From Candidatus Enterococcus huntleyi (GTDB lineage Bacteria > Bacillota > Bacilli > Lactobacillales > Enterococcaceae): a stretch of 64,000 nt of DNA. The stretch is from assembly GCF_009933175.1 (NCBI RefSeq), contig NZ_MAEJ01000012.1, forward strand, positions 161,018-225,017, given 5' to 3'. Both the position numbers and the translations under genes were made by a program. Positions 37,171 to 46,678 of the stretch are shown here, piece by piece; the first letter of the stretch is position 1, and every line of letters starts with the position of its first letter. Below the pieces are notes generated by a model that was not told the origin of the DNA, made no database searches, and worked only from the letters and a program-made list of their open reading frames with translations.

Positions 37171-37692
37171 ATTATGAAAATAATTTTAGAGAAATCACCT
37201 AAAGATTAGAGGGAAATCATAGTTTCAATTAGTCGGTTCATTTATTAAATCTAGTGGAATATAGCAGCACGTTCTCAAGTTGACTAACGTATTAAGTAAA
37301 ACCATATATTACAAAATTGTTTTTCCAATTTTGTTGATATATGGTTTTTTTCAATAGATCTCCTGATATAAAAAATTTTAAAAGTGAATATAATTGAAAA
37401 CGGCAGTTTTATATGTTGTAATTTAATATGATACAGGTGGTTTAACTATTTTCCATGGGATTGTAAATTAAAACTATTTATCGAGGATTTATAGTAACTT
37501 AAGTAATTTTTCCTTCAATCCCCAATTTTATCTGTAGGAATACTCAGATTTTTAGTAAAAAAACCTGTCAAATTCTCTTGATTTTTAGTAAATCGAGATG
37601 TACGATTTGAAGTAATTGTGATTGAATCAAAGAGAGAGTTTAGAAAAGATGGATAGTCTACTGCGTTTATTTATAAAGAAAGAAGTGAAGTT
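37171..37692. other. Long intergenic stretch before dapF
   Basis: Contains the terminator at 37297-37351 and then about 340 bases without a convincing gene. I looked for a lysine riboswitch in front of dapF and did not find its conserved elements. AAAGAAGTGAAG is the likely weak ribosome binding region of dapF. Confidence 0.4.
37297..37351 (+). terminator. Terminator downstream of the muramidase gene
   Basis: Long AT-rich stem (arms about 37297-37319 and 37326-37346, one or two mismatches) followed by a T-run. It lies 130 bases behind the stop codon. Confidence 0.8.
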
Positions 37693-38661
37693 ATGAAAAT
37701 TCAAAAAGTGCATGGATCGGAGAATGATTTTTTCTTATTGGATCAAATGGAGGATGTAGAAGTTAAACTTTCTGCTGCCGAAATCGATAAACTGAGAGCT
37801 AGTATTTGTTCTAGGGAATCTGGGTTACTTGGTGGTGCAGATGGTCTATTAGTGGTAGAAGAATCTGAACAGAATGCAGCTATAGGGAAAATGCGTGTTA
37901 TAAATAGTGATGGCAGCGAAGCCAGCATGTGTGGGAATGGTTTAAGAACGGTAGCCCGTTATTTAGCAGAAAAAAACAAGCAGGATTCGTTCAAAGTAGA
38001 GACGATGTTTGCTGACTTGAAAGTGCGGAAAACAAGTGAATTAGATACGAACGTCAAAACTTATCAAGTCGAAATTTCACCCGTTAGTTTAGATCCGCAG
38101 ACAATTCCTGTACGTGCTGAAGAGGCTATTATCAATCAAATTTTGCCTGAATTATCTTCTACTATTCACTTTTCCGCAGTTGCTGTGCCCAATCCACATT
38201 TGATTGCTTTCGTTGCACATGATTTATTAATAAGCGAAGAATTTGAGAGGATTGCTCGTTTAGTGAATGAAGAAAATCAACTATTTCCTGACGGCGTGAA
38301 TGTCAGTTTTGTAGAGATATTAGATAAAAATGAATTGTTTGTAAGAACTTTTGAACGTGGTGTAGGTTTTACTAGCGCGTGTGGCACAGCTATGTGCGCG
38401 AGTAGCTTGATGTATGATTTACTTCATGGAGGCGAATTTTACGAAACAATCACTGTTCGAAATGTGGGTGGCTTAGTGAAAACAGTGGTCCATGAAGAAG
38501 AAGGAACCTATTGGATGGAACTGATTGGAAATGCGACAGTGACTCATGATATTGAGGGAGAATTAGACGTATTTTTAGCAAGAAGGTTTTCTGATTTGGT
38601 TATTAGAGAAACGCAAGAGCAGCTAGCTTATCAAAACATGATAAATAGAATGGTTAGGTAA
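37693..38661 (+). CDS. dapF: Diaminopimelate epimerase
   Basis: Interconverts LL- and meso-diaminopimelate in lysine synthesis. Both catalytic cysteines are present: Cys80 in EASMCGNGLRT and Cys230 in TSACGTAMC; the N-terminal GSENDFFLLDQ matches the family. At 322 residues it is longer than the E. coli enzyme (274), as in related lactobacillales. No other dap gene or lysA lies beside it; the gene is isolated between a muramidase and a cold-shock gene. Since enterococcal peptidoglycan uses L-lysine, the enzyme serves lysine supply rather than direct wall cross-linking. Confidence 0.9.
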   Translation: MKIQKVHGSENDFFLLDQMEDVEVKLSAAEIDKLRASICSRESGLLGGADGLLVVEESEQNAAIGKMRVINSDGSEASMCGNGLRTVARYLAEKNKQDSFKVETMFADLKVRKTSELDTNVKTYQVEISPVSLDPQTIPVRAEEAIINQILPELSSTIHFSAVAVPNPHLIAFVAHDLLISEEFERIARLVNEENQLFPDGVNVSFVEILDKNELFVRTFERGVGFTSACGTAMCASSLMYDLLHGGEFYETITVRNVGGLVKTVVHEEEGTYWMELIGNATVTHDIEGELDVFLARRFSDLVIRETQEQLAYQNMINRMVR

Positions 38662-38687
38662 AGCGTAAACTATTTTTTGAAAAACGG

Positions 38688-38716
38688 TTGCTAGCGTTTT
38701 CATTCTTAGGTATAAT
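38688..38716 (+). promoter_or_regulatory. Promoter of the cold-shock gene
   Basis: TTGCTA (38688-38693), 17-base spacer, TATAAT (38711-38716). The resulting ~45-base leader ends in TTGGAGG before the start. Confidence 0.85.
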
Positions 38717-38767
38717 AAGTGTCGACGATCACAGAATTCGTCAAAAATCTTTGGAGGCTAGATATAC

Positions 38768-38968
38768 ATGGAACATGGAGTAGTAAAATGGTTTAACAAT
38801 GAAAAAGGTTTCGGATTTATTACAGTTGATGGTGGCGATGATGTATTTGTACATTTCTCAGCCATTCAAGGTGACGGTTTCAAATCACTCGAGGAAGGGC
38901 AAGAAGTTGAATTTTCGATTGTTGAAGGAAATCGTGGACCACAAGCTGCGGAAGTCACTAAATTATAA
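38768..38968 (+). CDS. Cold-shock protein (CspA family)
   Basis: A 66-residue single cold-shock domain that binds RNA and single-stranded DNA. Both nucleic-acid-binding motifs are seen: [12 protein letters not shown] (RNP1) and DVFVHFSAI (RNP2), with VKWFN at the start and [10 protein letters not shown] at the end. Strong promoter, strong ribosome binding site and own terminator show a monocistronic, probably highly expressed gene. Confidence 0.97.
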   Translation: MEHGVVKWFNNEKGFGFITVDGGDDVFVHFSAIQGDGFKSLEEGQEVEFSIVEGNRGPQAAEVTKL

Positions 38969-38980
38969 TTATTATCTTTA

Positions 38981-39006
38981 ACGGGTGCTTAGCACCTGTT
39001 TTTTTA
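38981..39006 (+). terminator. Terminator of the cold-shock gene
   Basis: ACGGGTGC pairs with GCACCTGT around a 3-base loop, followed by seven T. Confidence 0.88.
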
Positions 39007-39018
39007 TATGGAAAATAC

Positions 39019-39047
39019 TTGCTTGGAGGTCAATTCATAGTTATACT
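39019..39047 (+). promoter_or_regulatory. Promoter of the polysaccharide cluster
   Basis: TTGCTT (39019-39024), 17-base spacer, TATACT (39042-39047), upstream of the initiating sugar transferase. Confidence 0.6.
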
Positions 39048-39101
39048 GTGTAAAGTGAAGTTAGGAAAATTTTTGAAGTACAATGAAATGAGTGACGTTT
39101 A

Positions 39102-39776
39102 TTGATTGAAGATAAAGATGATTCTATGGATAATTCTGTAGTCTATCCGAAACCGAACACTCTTTTTCTCTTTTTTAAAAGAGTATTCGATGTGATTGGG
39201 GCCTGCTGTGGTATGGTTCTTTTTTTCCTGACTGCGATAATTTTATCAATTATTTATTTTTTCAGTAAGAAGAATAAAGGGCCATTGATTTTTAGTCAAA
39301 CGAGGATTGGAAAAGATGGAAAAGAATTTGAAATTTATAAATTCCGCTCAATGGTGATGGATGCAGAAGAAGTCTTAAAAAAGAATAAAGAATTATATGA
39401 AGAATATATTAATGGTGGCTATAAATTAGATGAGGGAAGAGATCCGCGTGTGACTGGGTTGGGTTCCTTCATTCGAAAAACAAGTATTGATGAATTGCCA
39501 CAATTTTGGAATGTTTTAAAAGGGGATATGGCATTAGTGGGTCCACGTCCGGTTGTTGAAGAAGAACTTGCTGAATACGATCAGAGGGTAACCGATTTTT
39601 TATCTGTTAAACCAGGTTTAACAGGTGTCTGGACTGTTTCAGGCAGAAGTGATGTGCCATACCCAGAAAGAACTGATTTAGAGCTATCGTATTTGAACAA
39701 TCTTAGCTTGCGGAATGATTTCAAAATTTTAGTGAAAACATGTATTGTTGTCCTAAAAAAAGAAGGTGCGCATTAG
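39102..39776 (+). CDS. Initiating undecaprenyl-phosphate sugar-1-phosphate transferase
   Basis: Starts a polysaccharide repeat unit by transferring a sugar-1-phosphate to undecaprenyl phosphate (bacterial sugar transferase family, PglC/CpsE/WbaP C-terminal type). After one membrane segment (about residues 25-52) come SQTRIGKDGKEFEIYKFRSM, RDPRVTGLGSFIRKTSIDEL, PQFWNVLKGDMALVGPRP and KPGLTGVW. At 224 residues it has the short, catalytic-only form. The start is uncertain: TTG 39102 or ATG 39126, neither with a strong ribosome binding site. First gene of a cluster running to 51519; its stop overlaps the next start. Confidence 0.9.
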   Translation: MIEDKDDSMDNSVVYPKPNTLFLFFKRVFDVIGACCGMVLFFLTAIILSIIYFFSKKNKGPLIFSQTRIGKDGKEFEIYKFRSMVMDAEEVLKKNKELYEEYINGGYKLDEGRDPRVTGLGSFIRKTSIDELPQFWNVLKGDMALVGPRPVVEEELAEYDQRVTDFLSVKPGLTGVWTVSGRSDVPYPERTDLELSYLNNLSLRNDFKILVKTCIVVLKKEGAH

Positions 39777-40549
39777 TGAATACAAAGATTTTAGTAGCCA
39801 CACATAAAAAATATTGGATGCCAGAGGAAAAGATTTATTTTCCCGTTCAAGTTGGACGGAAGCTGCATCCTGATTTGGGTTATACAGGTGATGATGAGGG
39901 CGAGAATATTTCGGAGAAAAATCCTCATTTTAATGAGCTGACAGCAATGTATTGGGCATGGAAAAACCTAGATGCAGAAGTTGTTGGCTTAGTTCATTAT
40001 CGGCGTTATTTTGTTAAAAGAAAAAAAGGACGAACGTTAGAAAAAAAACGTGCAAGCCTTCTTTCCAAAAATGAAATTTTGGAGTTATTACAAGAGGCTG
40101 ATATGATCTTACCGCAACCAAGAAATTACTATATCGAAAGTTCATATTCACACTATGCACATGCACATAATGTGAATGATTTGGATGAAACAAAACGAAT
40201 TATTCAAGAAAAATTCCCTACTTATATTCCAGCTTTCGAAGTAGCCATGAGCAGCTCAAAAGCGCATATGTTTAATATGTTTATTATGAAGCGAGCGGAT
40301 TTCGATGCCTACAGCGACTGGTTATTTGAAATATTATTCGAATTGGAAAAAAGAATTGATATTTCTGCGTACTCTAGTTATGAAGCAAGAGTCTATGGGT
40401 TTATTAGTGAGCGCTTGTTGGATGTCTGGGTGATGACAAATCAAAAGACATATAAAGAGCTACCTGTTCTTTTTATGGAACCTCAGAATTGGGTTAAAAA
40501 AGGAAGCAGCTTCTTAAAAAGGAAATTCTTTCGTTCAACAAAGAAATGA
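39776..40549 (+). CDS. DUF4422 family glycosyltransferase
   Basis: A 257-residue DUF4422 protein, a family found in capsule and exopolysaccharide clusters and thought to be glycosyltransferases (galactosyltransferase-like). The family's conserved block is visible: DDEGENISEKNPHFNELTA, then MYWAWKN and GLVHYRRYF (about residues 60-85), followed by ILPQPRNYYIESSYSHYAHAH. It starts at GTG 39776, overlapping the previous stop, with AGAAGGTG 8-9 bases upstream. The donor sugar is unknown; with glf in the cluster UDP-galactose or UDP-Galf is plausible. Confidence 0.82.
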   Translation: MNTKILVATHKKYWMPEEKIYFPVQVGRKLHPDLGYTGDDEGENISEKNPHFNELTAMYWAWKNLDAEVVGLVHYRRYFVKRKKGRTLEKKRASLLSKNEILELLQEADMILPQPRNYYIESSYSHYAHAHNVNDLDETKRIIQEKFPTYIPAFEVAMSSSKAHMFNMFIMKRADFDAYSDWLFEILFELEKRIDISAYSSYEARVYGFISERLLDVWVMTNQKTYKELPVLFMEPQNWVKKGSSFLKRKFFRSTKK

Positions 40550-40558
40550 GGCAAGTTA

Positions 40559-41800
40559 ATGAATTTTAAAGAACAAATACGTAAGTTTAGTTATCCTATC
40601 AATCAACTGCTCTTTATGGTTGCATTATTTAGTTGGGTCGTCTATTTGGAGCTACAAACAATTACCATGTTCCAACTATATTTACCCTCATTCGGCTTTG
40701 TTTCGATTCGTTTATTTTGTTATGTTTTGTTAGTGTTGAAAGGGATGAGTGAGCTAGTTGAATTTATAAAAGAAAAGGAATATAAGCAGCTTAAGATAAG
40801 CACATTAATTCCCTTTTTTTGTGGGGCTTTATTTGTAGTTTTAGGACTTAGTATTGCCGTAATAACCAAAAATACAGTGATTTTTGATACTTGTTTCCTG
40901 ATTTTCTCAGCAAGAAACCAGGATTTACAAAAAGTAATGAAGGCCTTCATTCTTATGCAAATTATTATCATGTTTGCCTGTATTATTGGGAATTTACTAG
41001 GAATTTTACCTGAACGAACCTCAGCAAGACCAGGGATGATTAGGCGGTATGCATTAGGCTATTCATGGACTAATTTTCCTGCGCAGATGTTCTTTTACTT
41101 GACGCTCATGTTATTCTTTGTTCGAGGCTTATCTTTTAAATGGTGGGATGTTTTACTAACAATTAGTGGCGCTATCTTTTGGTATGTGATTACTGATACT
41201 AAAAATCCTTTTGCTTTAGGCATACTATTTATTTTGCTTAGTTTACTTATAAGAAAGTGGTCTGCTTTTTTTGAGCGTTCTTTTATGAGAGGTTTAGCGA
41301 CCGCATTCACCCCAGTATTATCGACGGTCTTTTTAGCTTTAAATTATTTTTACCAATCAGATTCAGTATTTCTAAAGCGGCTGAACCTTTTATTGTCTAA
41401 TCGTCTTTTTTTAGGATCATCAGGGATAAACAATTATGGAATTTCCCTAGCTGGACAAGAAATCGAGTTTATCGATAATATAACAAAGTTTGAGCGCAGA
41501 AATGACGATTTACCTTATAACTTTATAGATAGTTCATTTATCAATATTTTAGTGTCAAAAGGAATTATATTGTATCTTGTTGTAGTGACTTGTTTTACTC
41601 TGATAATTTATCGGTTGATGAAGGCTAAACATATTATTGGTGCTTTAGCAGTTGTTTTTGTTGTGATTCATAGTACCTTCGATCCGCAACTTTTGGATTT
41701 GTGGTTCAGCCCATTTCCCTTATTTATTGGAAAATTATTTTCGCGAAAGAATACAGATAAAAAAATGAATTGGTGGCAGGCAACAAGTCGTTCACTATAG
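40559..41800 (+). CDS. Wzy-like polysaccharide polymerase
   Basis: A 413-residue membrane protein with about 10-11 hydrophobic segments and a larger external loop in the C-terminal third (about residues 275-325, with Arg/Asp-rich stretches such as KFERRNDDLPYNF). This topology and its place between glycosyltransferases and a Wzx flippase fit a Wzy polymerase that joins repeat units outside the membrane. Sequence conservation in this class is low, so the call rests mainly on topology and context. It starts 9 bases after the DUF4422 gene. Confidence 0.75.
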   Translation: MNFKEQIRKFSYPINQLLFMVALFSWVVYLELQTITMFQLYLPSFGFVSIRLFCYVLLVLKGMSELVEFIKEKEYKQLKISTLIPFFCGALFVVLGLSIAVITKNTVIFDTCFLIFSARNQDLQKVMKAFILMQIIIMFACIIGNLLGILPERTSARPGMIRRYALGYSWTNFPAQMFFYLTLMLFFVRGLSFKWWDVLLTISGAIFWYVITDTKNPFALGILFILLSLLIRKWSAFFERSFMRGLATAFTPVLSTVFLALNYFYQSDSVFLKRLNLLLSNRLFLGSSGINNYGISLAGQEIEFIDNITKFERRNDDLPYNFIDSSFINILVSKGIILYLVVVTCFTLIIYRLMKAKHIIGALAVVFVVIHSTFDPQLLDLWFSPFPLFIGKLFSRKNTDKKMNWWQATSRSL

Positions 41801-41815
41801 ATTTGAGGAATAAAA

Positions 41816-42874
41816 GTGGAAAAAGTATTTATCAAAACAGAAAATGGGAAAAATCCCCATGCGGGTAGTAAAGCACGAGACGATGTGGACAAGCTCTTGA
41901 AAGACCGTGGCTATAGAGCAATCACTGTAAGTAATTATGAGCCAAGAGAAGATCGCCGTGAAAATTATTTTGAAAAATTCCATCGACATATGACGTCTAT
42001 GCTTAATGCTTTCCGATTGTTTTTCCTGTTGCCAAAGAATTCTCTCGTTGTCATGCAACACCCGATGACAGGGTTTGTATATTTCAATTGGGTGATGAAT
42101 CCACTTATAAATAAAAAACATGTTAAATTTGTTGCTCTCGTTCATGATCTAGATTCATTAAGGAATTTACATGCAGAAAAACAAAAGCGCGATCAGTTAG
42201 CAGATTTGAAGATGCTACGAAAATGTGAAGCAATTATTTGCCATAATTTAATGATGAAAAAGTATTTAGTAAGTCAAGGTTTTATGGAAAATAAATTGGT
42301 GACATTAGAATTATTTGATTATCTTATACCGCGAGAAGTAAACGCCTATGATGCGACAAAAGGAATTGTTATTGCGGGAAACTTGAATGAAGAGAAGTCT
42401 GGCTATTTACGAAAATTAAATCAACTATCTACTCATCTTGATTTTGAGCTGTATGGTCCAAATTATACCGAGTCGGATGAGGCTTCGGTTCATTATCATG
42501 GTTCATTTGCACCTGATGAACTGTTGTCTGCGCTTAAAGGTAGTTATGGTCTTGTTTGGGATGGTCCGTCAGTCTCTTCATGCGCAGGTAGTTTTGGTGA
42601 ATATTTGCGTTACAATAATTCGCATAAAGCCTCACTTTATTTAGCTGTTGGTCTTCCTGTGATTGTTTGGCAGGAATCCGCTTTGAGTAAATTTGTTGAA
42701 GAACAAGCAATTGGTTTTTCTATAGCAAATTTGGCAGAAATAGAAGAGCGAATCAATCAGCAAGACGAAGCAAAATTAAGAGAAAATGTCGAAAAAATAA
42801 ATGGAAAGATCACAACTGGCTATTTTTTGAATTCTGCTATGAGTCAGGTTGAGGAAAAGATGAAGGAGGTCTAA
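41816..42874 (+). CDS. Probable galactofuranosyltransferase (sugar transferase)
   Basis: A 352-residue GT-B type glycosyltransferase resembling beta-1,6-galactofuranosyltransferases of polysaccharide clusters. Visible are VALVHDLDSLRNL (about residues 115-127), ICHNLMMKKYLVSQG, and the donor-site stretch LVWDGPSVSSCAGSFGEYLR followed by NNSHKASLYLAVGLPVIVW (about 245-285). It starts at GTG 41816 with GAGGAA upstream. The presence of glf downstream, which makes UDP-Galf, supports the galactofuranose assignment, but the donor remains inference. Confidence 0.78.
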   Translation: MEKVFIKTENGKNPHAGSKARDDVDKLLKDRGYRAITVSNYEPREDRRENYFEKFHRHMTSMLNAFRLFFLLPKNSLVVMQHPMTGFVYFNWVMNPLINKKHVKFVALVHDLDSLRNLHAEKQKRDQLADLKMLRKCEAIICHNLMMKKYLVSQGFMENKLVTLELFDYLIPREVNAYDATKGIVIAGNLNEEKSGYLRKLNQLSTHLDFELYGPNYTESDEASVHYHGSFAPDELLSALKGSYGLVWDGPSVSSCAGSFGEYLRYNNSHKASLYLAVGLPVIVWQESALSKFVEEQAIGFSIANLAEIEERINQQDEAKLRENVEKINGKITTGYFLNSAMSQVEEKMKEV

Positions 42875-42877
42875 ACA

Positions 42878-43960
42878 ATGAAGCCGCTGATTAGTTTTAT
42901 CTTGCCAATATATAATACAGATGAGCTAGTACTCCGGTCTTGTTTGGATTGCCTAACTGGATTCACATCATCTCAGTTTGAATTTATTTTGATTGATGAC
43001 GGCTCGCAAGCGTATGTGAAGGCGGTAGTTGAAGACTACTGTCAGAAAGATTCACGATTCATATACCTGTATCAAGTGAACGCGGGTGTTTCTTCCGCTC
43101 GAAATTCCGGTCTTACCCATGCTCATGCAGAATGGGTTTTCTTTATAGATTCAGACGATTTACTGACAAAAAATGCGGAAGCAATCTTATTGGAAAGCAT
43201 AAAAAAATTTGAAAATTCAGAAGTTGTTCTTTTCAATTATGGTGAAATAAACAGCCAAACAGGTAAAGTATCTGAGGCTAAAGATCCGATAACCATTGAT
43301 TCTGTTTATTGGCAAGACTTGGATGCAGAGGAACTTCTATTGGCGGTCTTTAGAACGCCAGAGACTGGAGGAAATTATTCTGGTTATTATCTAGGGATGC
43401 CTTGGGCAAAGTTAGTGAAGAGAGAGATTTTAAATAAAAATGCACTCAGATTTCCAGATGATATTACGAAACGCGAAGATGCACTGTTTGCAGTTCAGTT
43501 ATACAGTAGTCAGCCTAAAGTTTCCTATGTAGCGGATGTTGTCTATTTATATAAAACAGATAATACTGATTCTCTATCCAAAAAGTATGATCCAGAACTG
43601 CCTGTAATGTTTGTAAAGTTACTGAACCGATTATCTTCTTTTCAGAAGGCGGTTAGAAATAAAGAAGCCTTCAATGACTCTTTTTCAATCTATTGTTTTG
43701 ATTTAACTAAAGAGTTAGTTAATTTATGTTATTGTAATCAAAATAATTCAGCTACGTATCAAGAGAGACGACAGGCTTTTCTAAACTTTAGGAAACGTGA
43801 AGAGCTTGTTACTTATTTTACCTATATACCAAAATTTAATGGTCCAATATGGAAAAAAGTTCTTTTTAAAGCTATTCAGCAAGAGTCATTTATCTTTTTA
43901 AACGGTATCTATATTGTGAGAAAAGCCCAAAATATTTTAAGGAAGAGGGAAAGTAAATGA
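42878..43960 (+). CDS. GT2 family glycosyltransferase
   Basis: A 360-residue cytosolic GT2 enzyme. The catalytic domain shows SFILPIYNTDELVLRSCLDC, LIDDGSQAYV and the metal-binding FFIDSDDLL (about residues 87-95), followed by GMPWAKLVKREI and a KREDALF acceptor-site motif typical of polysaccharide GT2 enzymes. AAGGAGG precedes the start, 3 bases after the previous stop, and the end overlaps the GT4 gene by 4 bases. It adds one sugar of the repeat unit; sugar and linkage unknown. Confidence 0.88.
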   Translation: MKPLISFILPIYNTDELVLRSCLDCLTGFTSSQFEFILIDDGSQAYVKAVVEDYCQKDSRFIYLYQVNAGVSSARNSGLTHAHAEWVFFIDSDDLLTKNAEAILLESIKKFENSEVVLFNYGEINSQTGKVSEAKDPITIDSVYWQDLDAEELLLAVFRTPETGGNYSGYYLGMPWAKLVKREILNKNALRFPDDITKREDALFAVQLYSSQPKVSYVADVVYLYKTDNTDSLSKKYDPELPVMFVKLLNRLSSFQKAVRNKEAFNDSFSIYCFDLTKELVNLCYCNQNNSATYQERRQAFLNFRKREELVTYFTYIPKFNGPIWKKVLFKAIQQESFIFLNGIYIVRKAQNILRKRESK

Positions 43961-45009
43961 TGAATGTCGATTTATTAATTCCTCGCTATTCTGGAAAAGG
44001 TGGAACTGAGACAGTCGTAAAAAAGGTAGCTGAGTACTTCGAGCATACTACGAATATTCGTTTCCATCTGGTTCTGTCACAAGGTATGGATTCACTAGAC
44101 TGGTTAGAAGGATTTCGGGACTATCAACTAAATAAGTATCAGTTTTCGAATAAAAAGCTCCAATACATTTCTGGGATTCTATATCTTGCACATTACTTCA
44201 AAAAAACAGACGCACAAGTGATTATTTGTTTAAATACGACGATGTTACGTATTGCAGCTTTTTTTAAAAAATGTTATAAAAAGGAATTCAAGTTAGTTTC
44301 CTGGATTCATTTCTCGATTTTTGATGAACCAGCCATTAGACCTGAATATTTGCCATTAGCCGATTACCATCTAGCGATTAGTAGTGGTATCAAGAAACAA
44401 CTTAGTTCAGTGGGAATCCCTAATGAAAGAATATTTTTAATCTATAATCCAATTGACTACAAAGAGAGAACGATTGTTCCAGTATTGGATGAATTAAAAC
44501 TAATTTATATTGGTCGTTTAATGTTAAAAGGACAAAAAAATCTTTCTGAATTATTTTATGCTTTAGCAGAATTAAAGACAAAATGGTCTTTAGCAATTTA
44601 TGGCGATGGAGCAGATCGTGTGGCTCTACAAGAGCTAGCAGCGGAACTAGGAATCTCTGATAAAATCATATTTTTTGGGTGGGTGGTCAATCCATGGGAA
44701 CGTATAGAAGCAGCAAGTGCTTTAGTGTTAACGTCACAATTTGAAGGGTTTCCGATGGTATTATTAGAAGCTGCTTCTTATGGGCTGCCATGTGTTTCAT
44801 CTAATTGTCCGACTGGACCGGTAGATATTATTACTGTTGAGAACGGCTTGATCTATCCGACAAATGATATTGCTGCTCTTCGCCAAGCTTTAAGTAAAAT
44901 CAATGAAAAAGAATTTTCATCACAATTGATTAAAAAGTCAATCAATCAATTTTATCCGGAAACATATTTTACAGTTTTAGAACAGTTTCTTTACAAAATT
45001 ATTTCTTAA
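43957..45009 (+). CDS. GT4 family glycosyltransferase
   Basis: A 350-residue GT-B retaining glycosyltransferase. The N-terminal glycine-rich loop is RYSGKGGTETVVKKVAEYF. The C-terminal nucleotide-binding half has LIYIGRLMLKGQKNLSELF, LAIYGDGADRVALQELA and the EX7E-type motif TSQFEGFPMVLLEAASYGLP (about residues 268-287). It starts at ATG 43957 or 43960, overlapping the preceding gene. Last of the repeat-unit glycosyltransferases before tagD. Confidence 0.9.
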   Translation: MMNVDLLIPRYSGKGGTETVVKKVAEYFEHTTNIRFHLVLSQGMDSLDWLEGFRDYQLNKYQFSNKKLQYISGILYLAHYFKKTDAQVIICLNTTMLRIAAFFKKCYKKEFKLVSWIHFSIFDEPAIRPEYLPLADYHLAISSGIKKQLSSVGIPNERIFLIYNPIDYKERTIVPVLDELKLIYIGRLMLKGQKNLSELFYALAELKTKWSLAIYGDGADRVALQELAAELGISDKIIFFGWVVNPWERIEAASALVLTSQFEGFPMVLLEAASYGLPCVSSNCPTGPVDIITVENGLIYPTNDIAALRQALSKINEKEFSSQLIKKSINQFYPETYFTVLEQFLYKIIS

Positions 45010-45127
45010 GTTACAAAAGGTTTAAAAAAGTCTTGTGGATGTCTCGGAAATCTTGCATGTGATTGAAAATTTTGCTTTCTTTTGGTATGGTTTGTAAGTG
45101 GAAAAAAAGAATAGAAGAGGAAAACTT

Positions 45128-45526
45128 ATGAAACGTGTAATAACATATGGCACATTCGATCTATTGCACTATGGACATATAAATTTATTGAGGCGTGCAA
45201 GAGAGCAAGGGGACTATTTAGTTGTTGTTCTCTCAACTGATGAATTTAATTGGGAAGAGAAACAAAAGAAATGTTACTTTTCTTATGAAAAACGAAAAGA
45301 ATTGTTAGAAGCAATTCGCTACGTGGATTTAGTGATTCCTGAAAATAGCTGGGAACAGAAGATTACTGATATAAGAGAGTATCATATTGATACCTTCGTA
45401 ATGGGTGACGACTGGGCTGGTAAATTTGATTTCATTCAAGATGAGACAAAGGCAGAGGTTATCTATTTAGCTAGAACTCCTGAAATCTCAACCACTCAAA
45501 TTAAAAAAGATTTGAAATTGAACTAA
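45128..45526 (+). CDS. tagD: Glycerol-3-phosphate cytidylyltransferase TagD
   Basis: Makes CDP-glycerol from CTP and glycerol-3-phosphate, the donor used by the TagB/TagF-type enzymes encoded at 6.2-12 kb. The 132 residues match the family length and show the nucleotidyltransferase motif YGTFDLLHYGHINLL (HxGH at 14-17) and the C-terminal RTPEISTTQIKK signature. The start is ATG 45128 with AGAGGAAA upstream; a GTG at 45098 in frame is unlikely. A gap of about 120 bases upstream may hold its own promoter. Its place here, far from the other WTA genes, is notable. Confidence 0.95.
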   Translation: MKRVITYGTFDLLHYGHINLLRRAREQGDYLVVVLSTDEFNWEEKQKKCYFSYEKRKELLEAIRYVDLVIPENSWEQKITDIREYHIDTFVMGDDWAGKFDFIQDETKAEVIYLARTPEISTTQIKKDLKLN

Positions 45527-45555
45527 TGTTTTGGGAGAAGGAGTGACTTCGTTTT

Positions 45556-46497
45556 ATGAAAGTCTGGCAAAAAACAGTTATCGGATTTTTGATGTTTATT
45601 TTAGTCGTTTTAATTGGCGCTGTAGCAGTGGGCGCAGTATTTTATAATGATGCAAAGAAAGTGGCGGATGATGCCTATGAGCCTATTGAACGTGAAATAC
45701 CTAGTTTAAGAACAGAGGCGTTGGATTATTCGAATGCAGAACCATTTTCTGTCCTACTTTTAGGGATTGATACAGATGCCGTTCGAGGTAGTCAAACAGA
45801 AGGCCGTTCTGATTCAATTATGGTAGCAACGGTCAATCCACAAAAAAAACAAACTACGTTAGTTAGTATCCCTCGTGATACGTATACAGAGCTTGTAGGA
45901 AATGGGACGTCAGACAAATTAAATCATGCCTATGCTTATGGTGGGGTTTCAATGGCGATGGCTAGTGTTGAGAATTTATTAGATATTCCTATTGATCATT
46001 ATGCCTTAGTTAATATGGATGGCATGACTGATTTAATTGATGAGGTCGGTGGAATCGATATTGATAATCACCTAGCTTTTGATTATGAAGGAGCGAGTTT
46101 CCCTTTAGGTAATATCCATCTGAACGGTTGGGAAGCAGTGAAGTATTCTAGAATGCGTTATGATGATCCAGAAGGCGATTATGGTCGCCAGAGACGACAA
46201 AGAATCGTGCTTGAAGCACTATTTCATGATTTAGCTTCAATCGATTCTATTTCTAATTATAAAGGCTTATTAGATGTTTTAGGTAATAACGCCAAAACTG
46301 ATTTATCTTGGGATACGTTAATGACCTTGTTAAAAAAATATACCCCTGCGTTGAGTTCGATGGAGACGGATCAATTACAAGGAACTAGTTTTGATGGCGA
46401 TGGTGTATATGGTGAGTACATGATTAATTATCAAGGAATCGAGCCAGATGAATTGTTACGTGTACAGACGCTACTTAAAGATCAGCTGGAAAATTAG
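45556..46497 (+). CDS. LytR-CpsA-Psr (LCP) family wall polymer ligase
   Basis: A 313-residue membrane-anchored enzyme that attaches undecaprenyl-pyrophosphate-linked polymers (teichoic acid or capsule) to peptidoglycan. One N-terminal membrane segment (about residues 7-28) is followed by the LCP domain: VLLLGIDTD, GRSDSIMVATVNP, LVSIPRDTYTEL, KLNHAYAYGG, LIDEVGGIDI and the Arg-rich RMRYDDPEGDYGRQRRQR. GGAG is 13 bases before the ATG, longer than ideal. Between tagD and glf it could serve WTA, the Wzy-type polysaccharide, or both. Confidence 0.93.
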   Translation: MKVWQKTVIGFLMFILVVLIGAVAVGAVFYNDAKKVADDAYEPIEREIPSLRTEALDYSNAEPFSVLLLGIDTDAVRGSQTEGRSDSIMVATVNPQKKQTTLVSIPRDTYTELVGNGTSDKLNHAYAYGGVSMAMASVENLLDIPIDHYALVNMDGMTDLIDEVGGIDIDNHLAFDYEGASFPLGNIHLNGWEAVKYSRMRYDDPEGDYGRQRRQRIVLEALFHDLASIDSISNYKGLLDVLGNNAKTDLSWDTLMTLLKKYTPALSSMETDQLQGTSFDGDGVYGEYMINYQGIEPDELLRVQTLLKDQLEN

Positions 46498-46546
46498 CCA
46501 ACCTGTAAAATAAGGAATTATCTACTTACAAATAGACGAATGAATT

Positions 46547-46598
46547 TAGGGTTGAGAGATGCGTTAGCAGAAAATTCTCAACCCTAGTATTAGTTTTT
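46547..46598 (+). terminator. Probable terminator after the LCP gene
   Basis: TAGGGTTGAGA (46547-46557) pairs perfectly with TCTCAACCCTA (46576-46586); the tail is T-rich but interrupted. Confidence 0.55.
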
Positions 46599-46678
46599 AG
46601 AGACTTTAAGAAAAAAGAACTGTATTAAAAGAAATTTTCTAAGTTTCTTTTTTTTGACAAGAAATGAGGAATGAATGA

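Noticed and set aside
37352..37692. Lysine riboswitch upstream of dapF
   Set aside because: The conserved junction sequences and an expression-platform terminator just ahead of dapF are absent.
39740..39776. ATG start of the DUF4422 gene inside the previous gene
   Set aside because: The first 12 residues (MYCCPKKRRCAL) do not fit the family, while GTG 39776 has a well-placed ribosome binding site.
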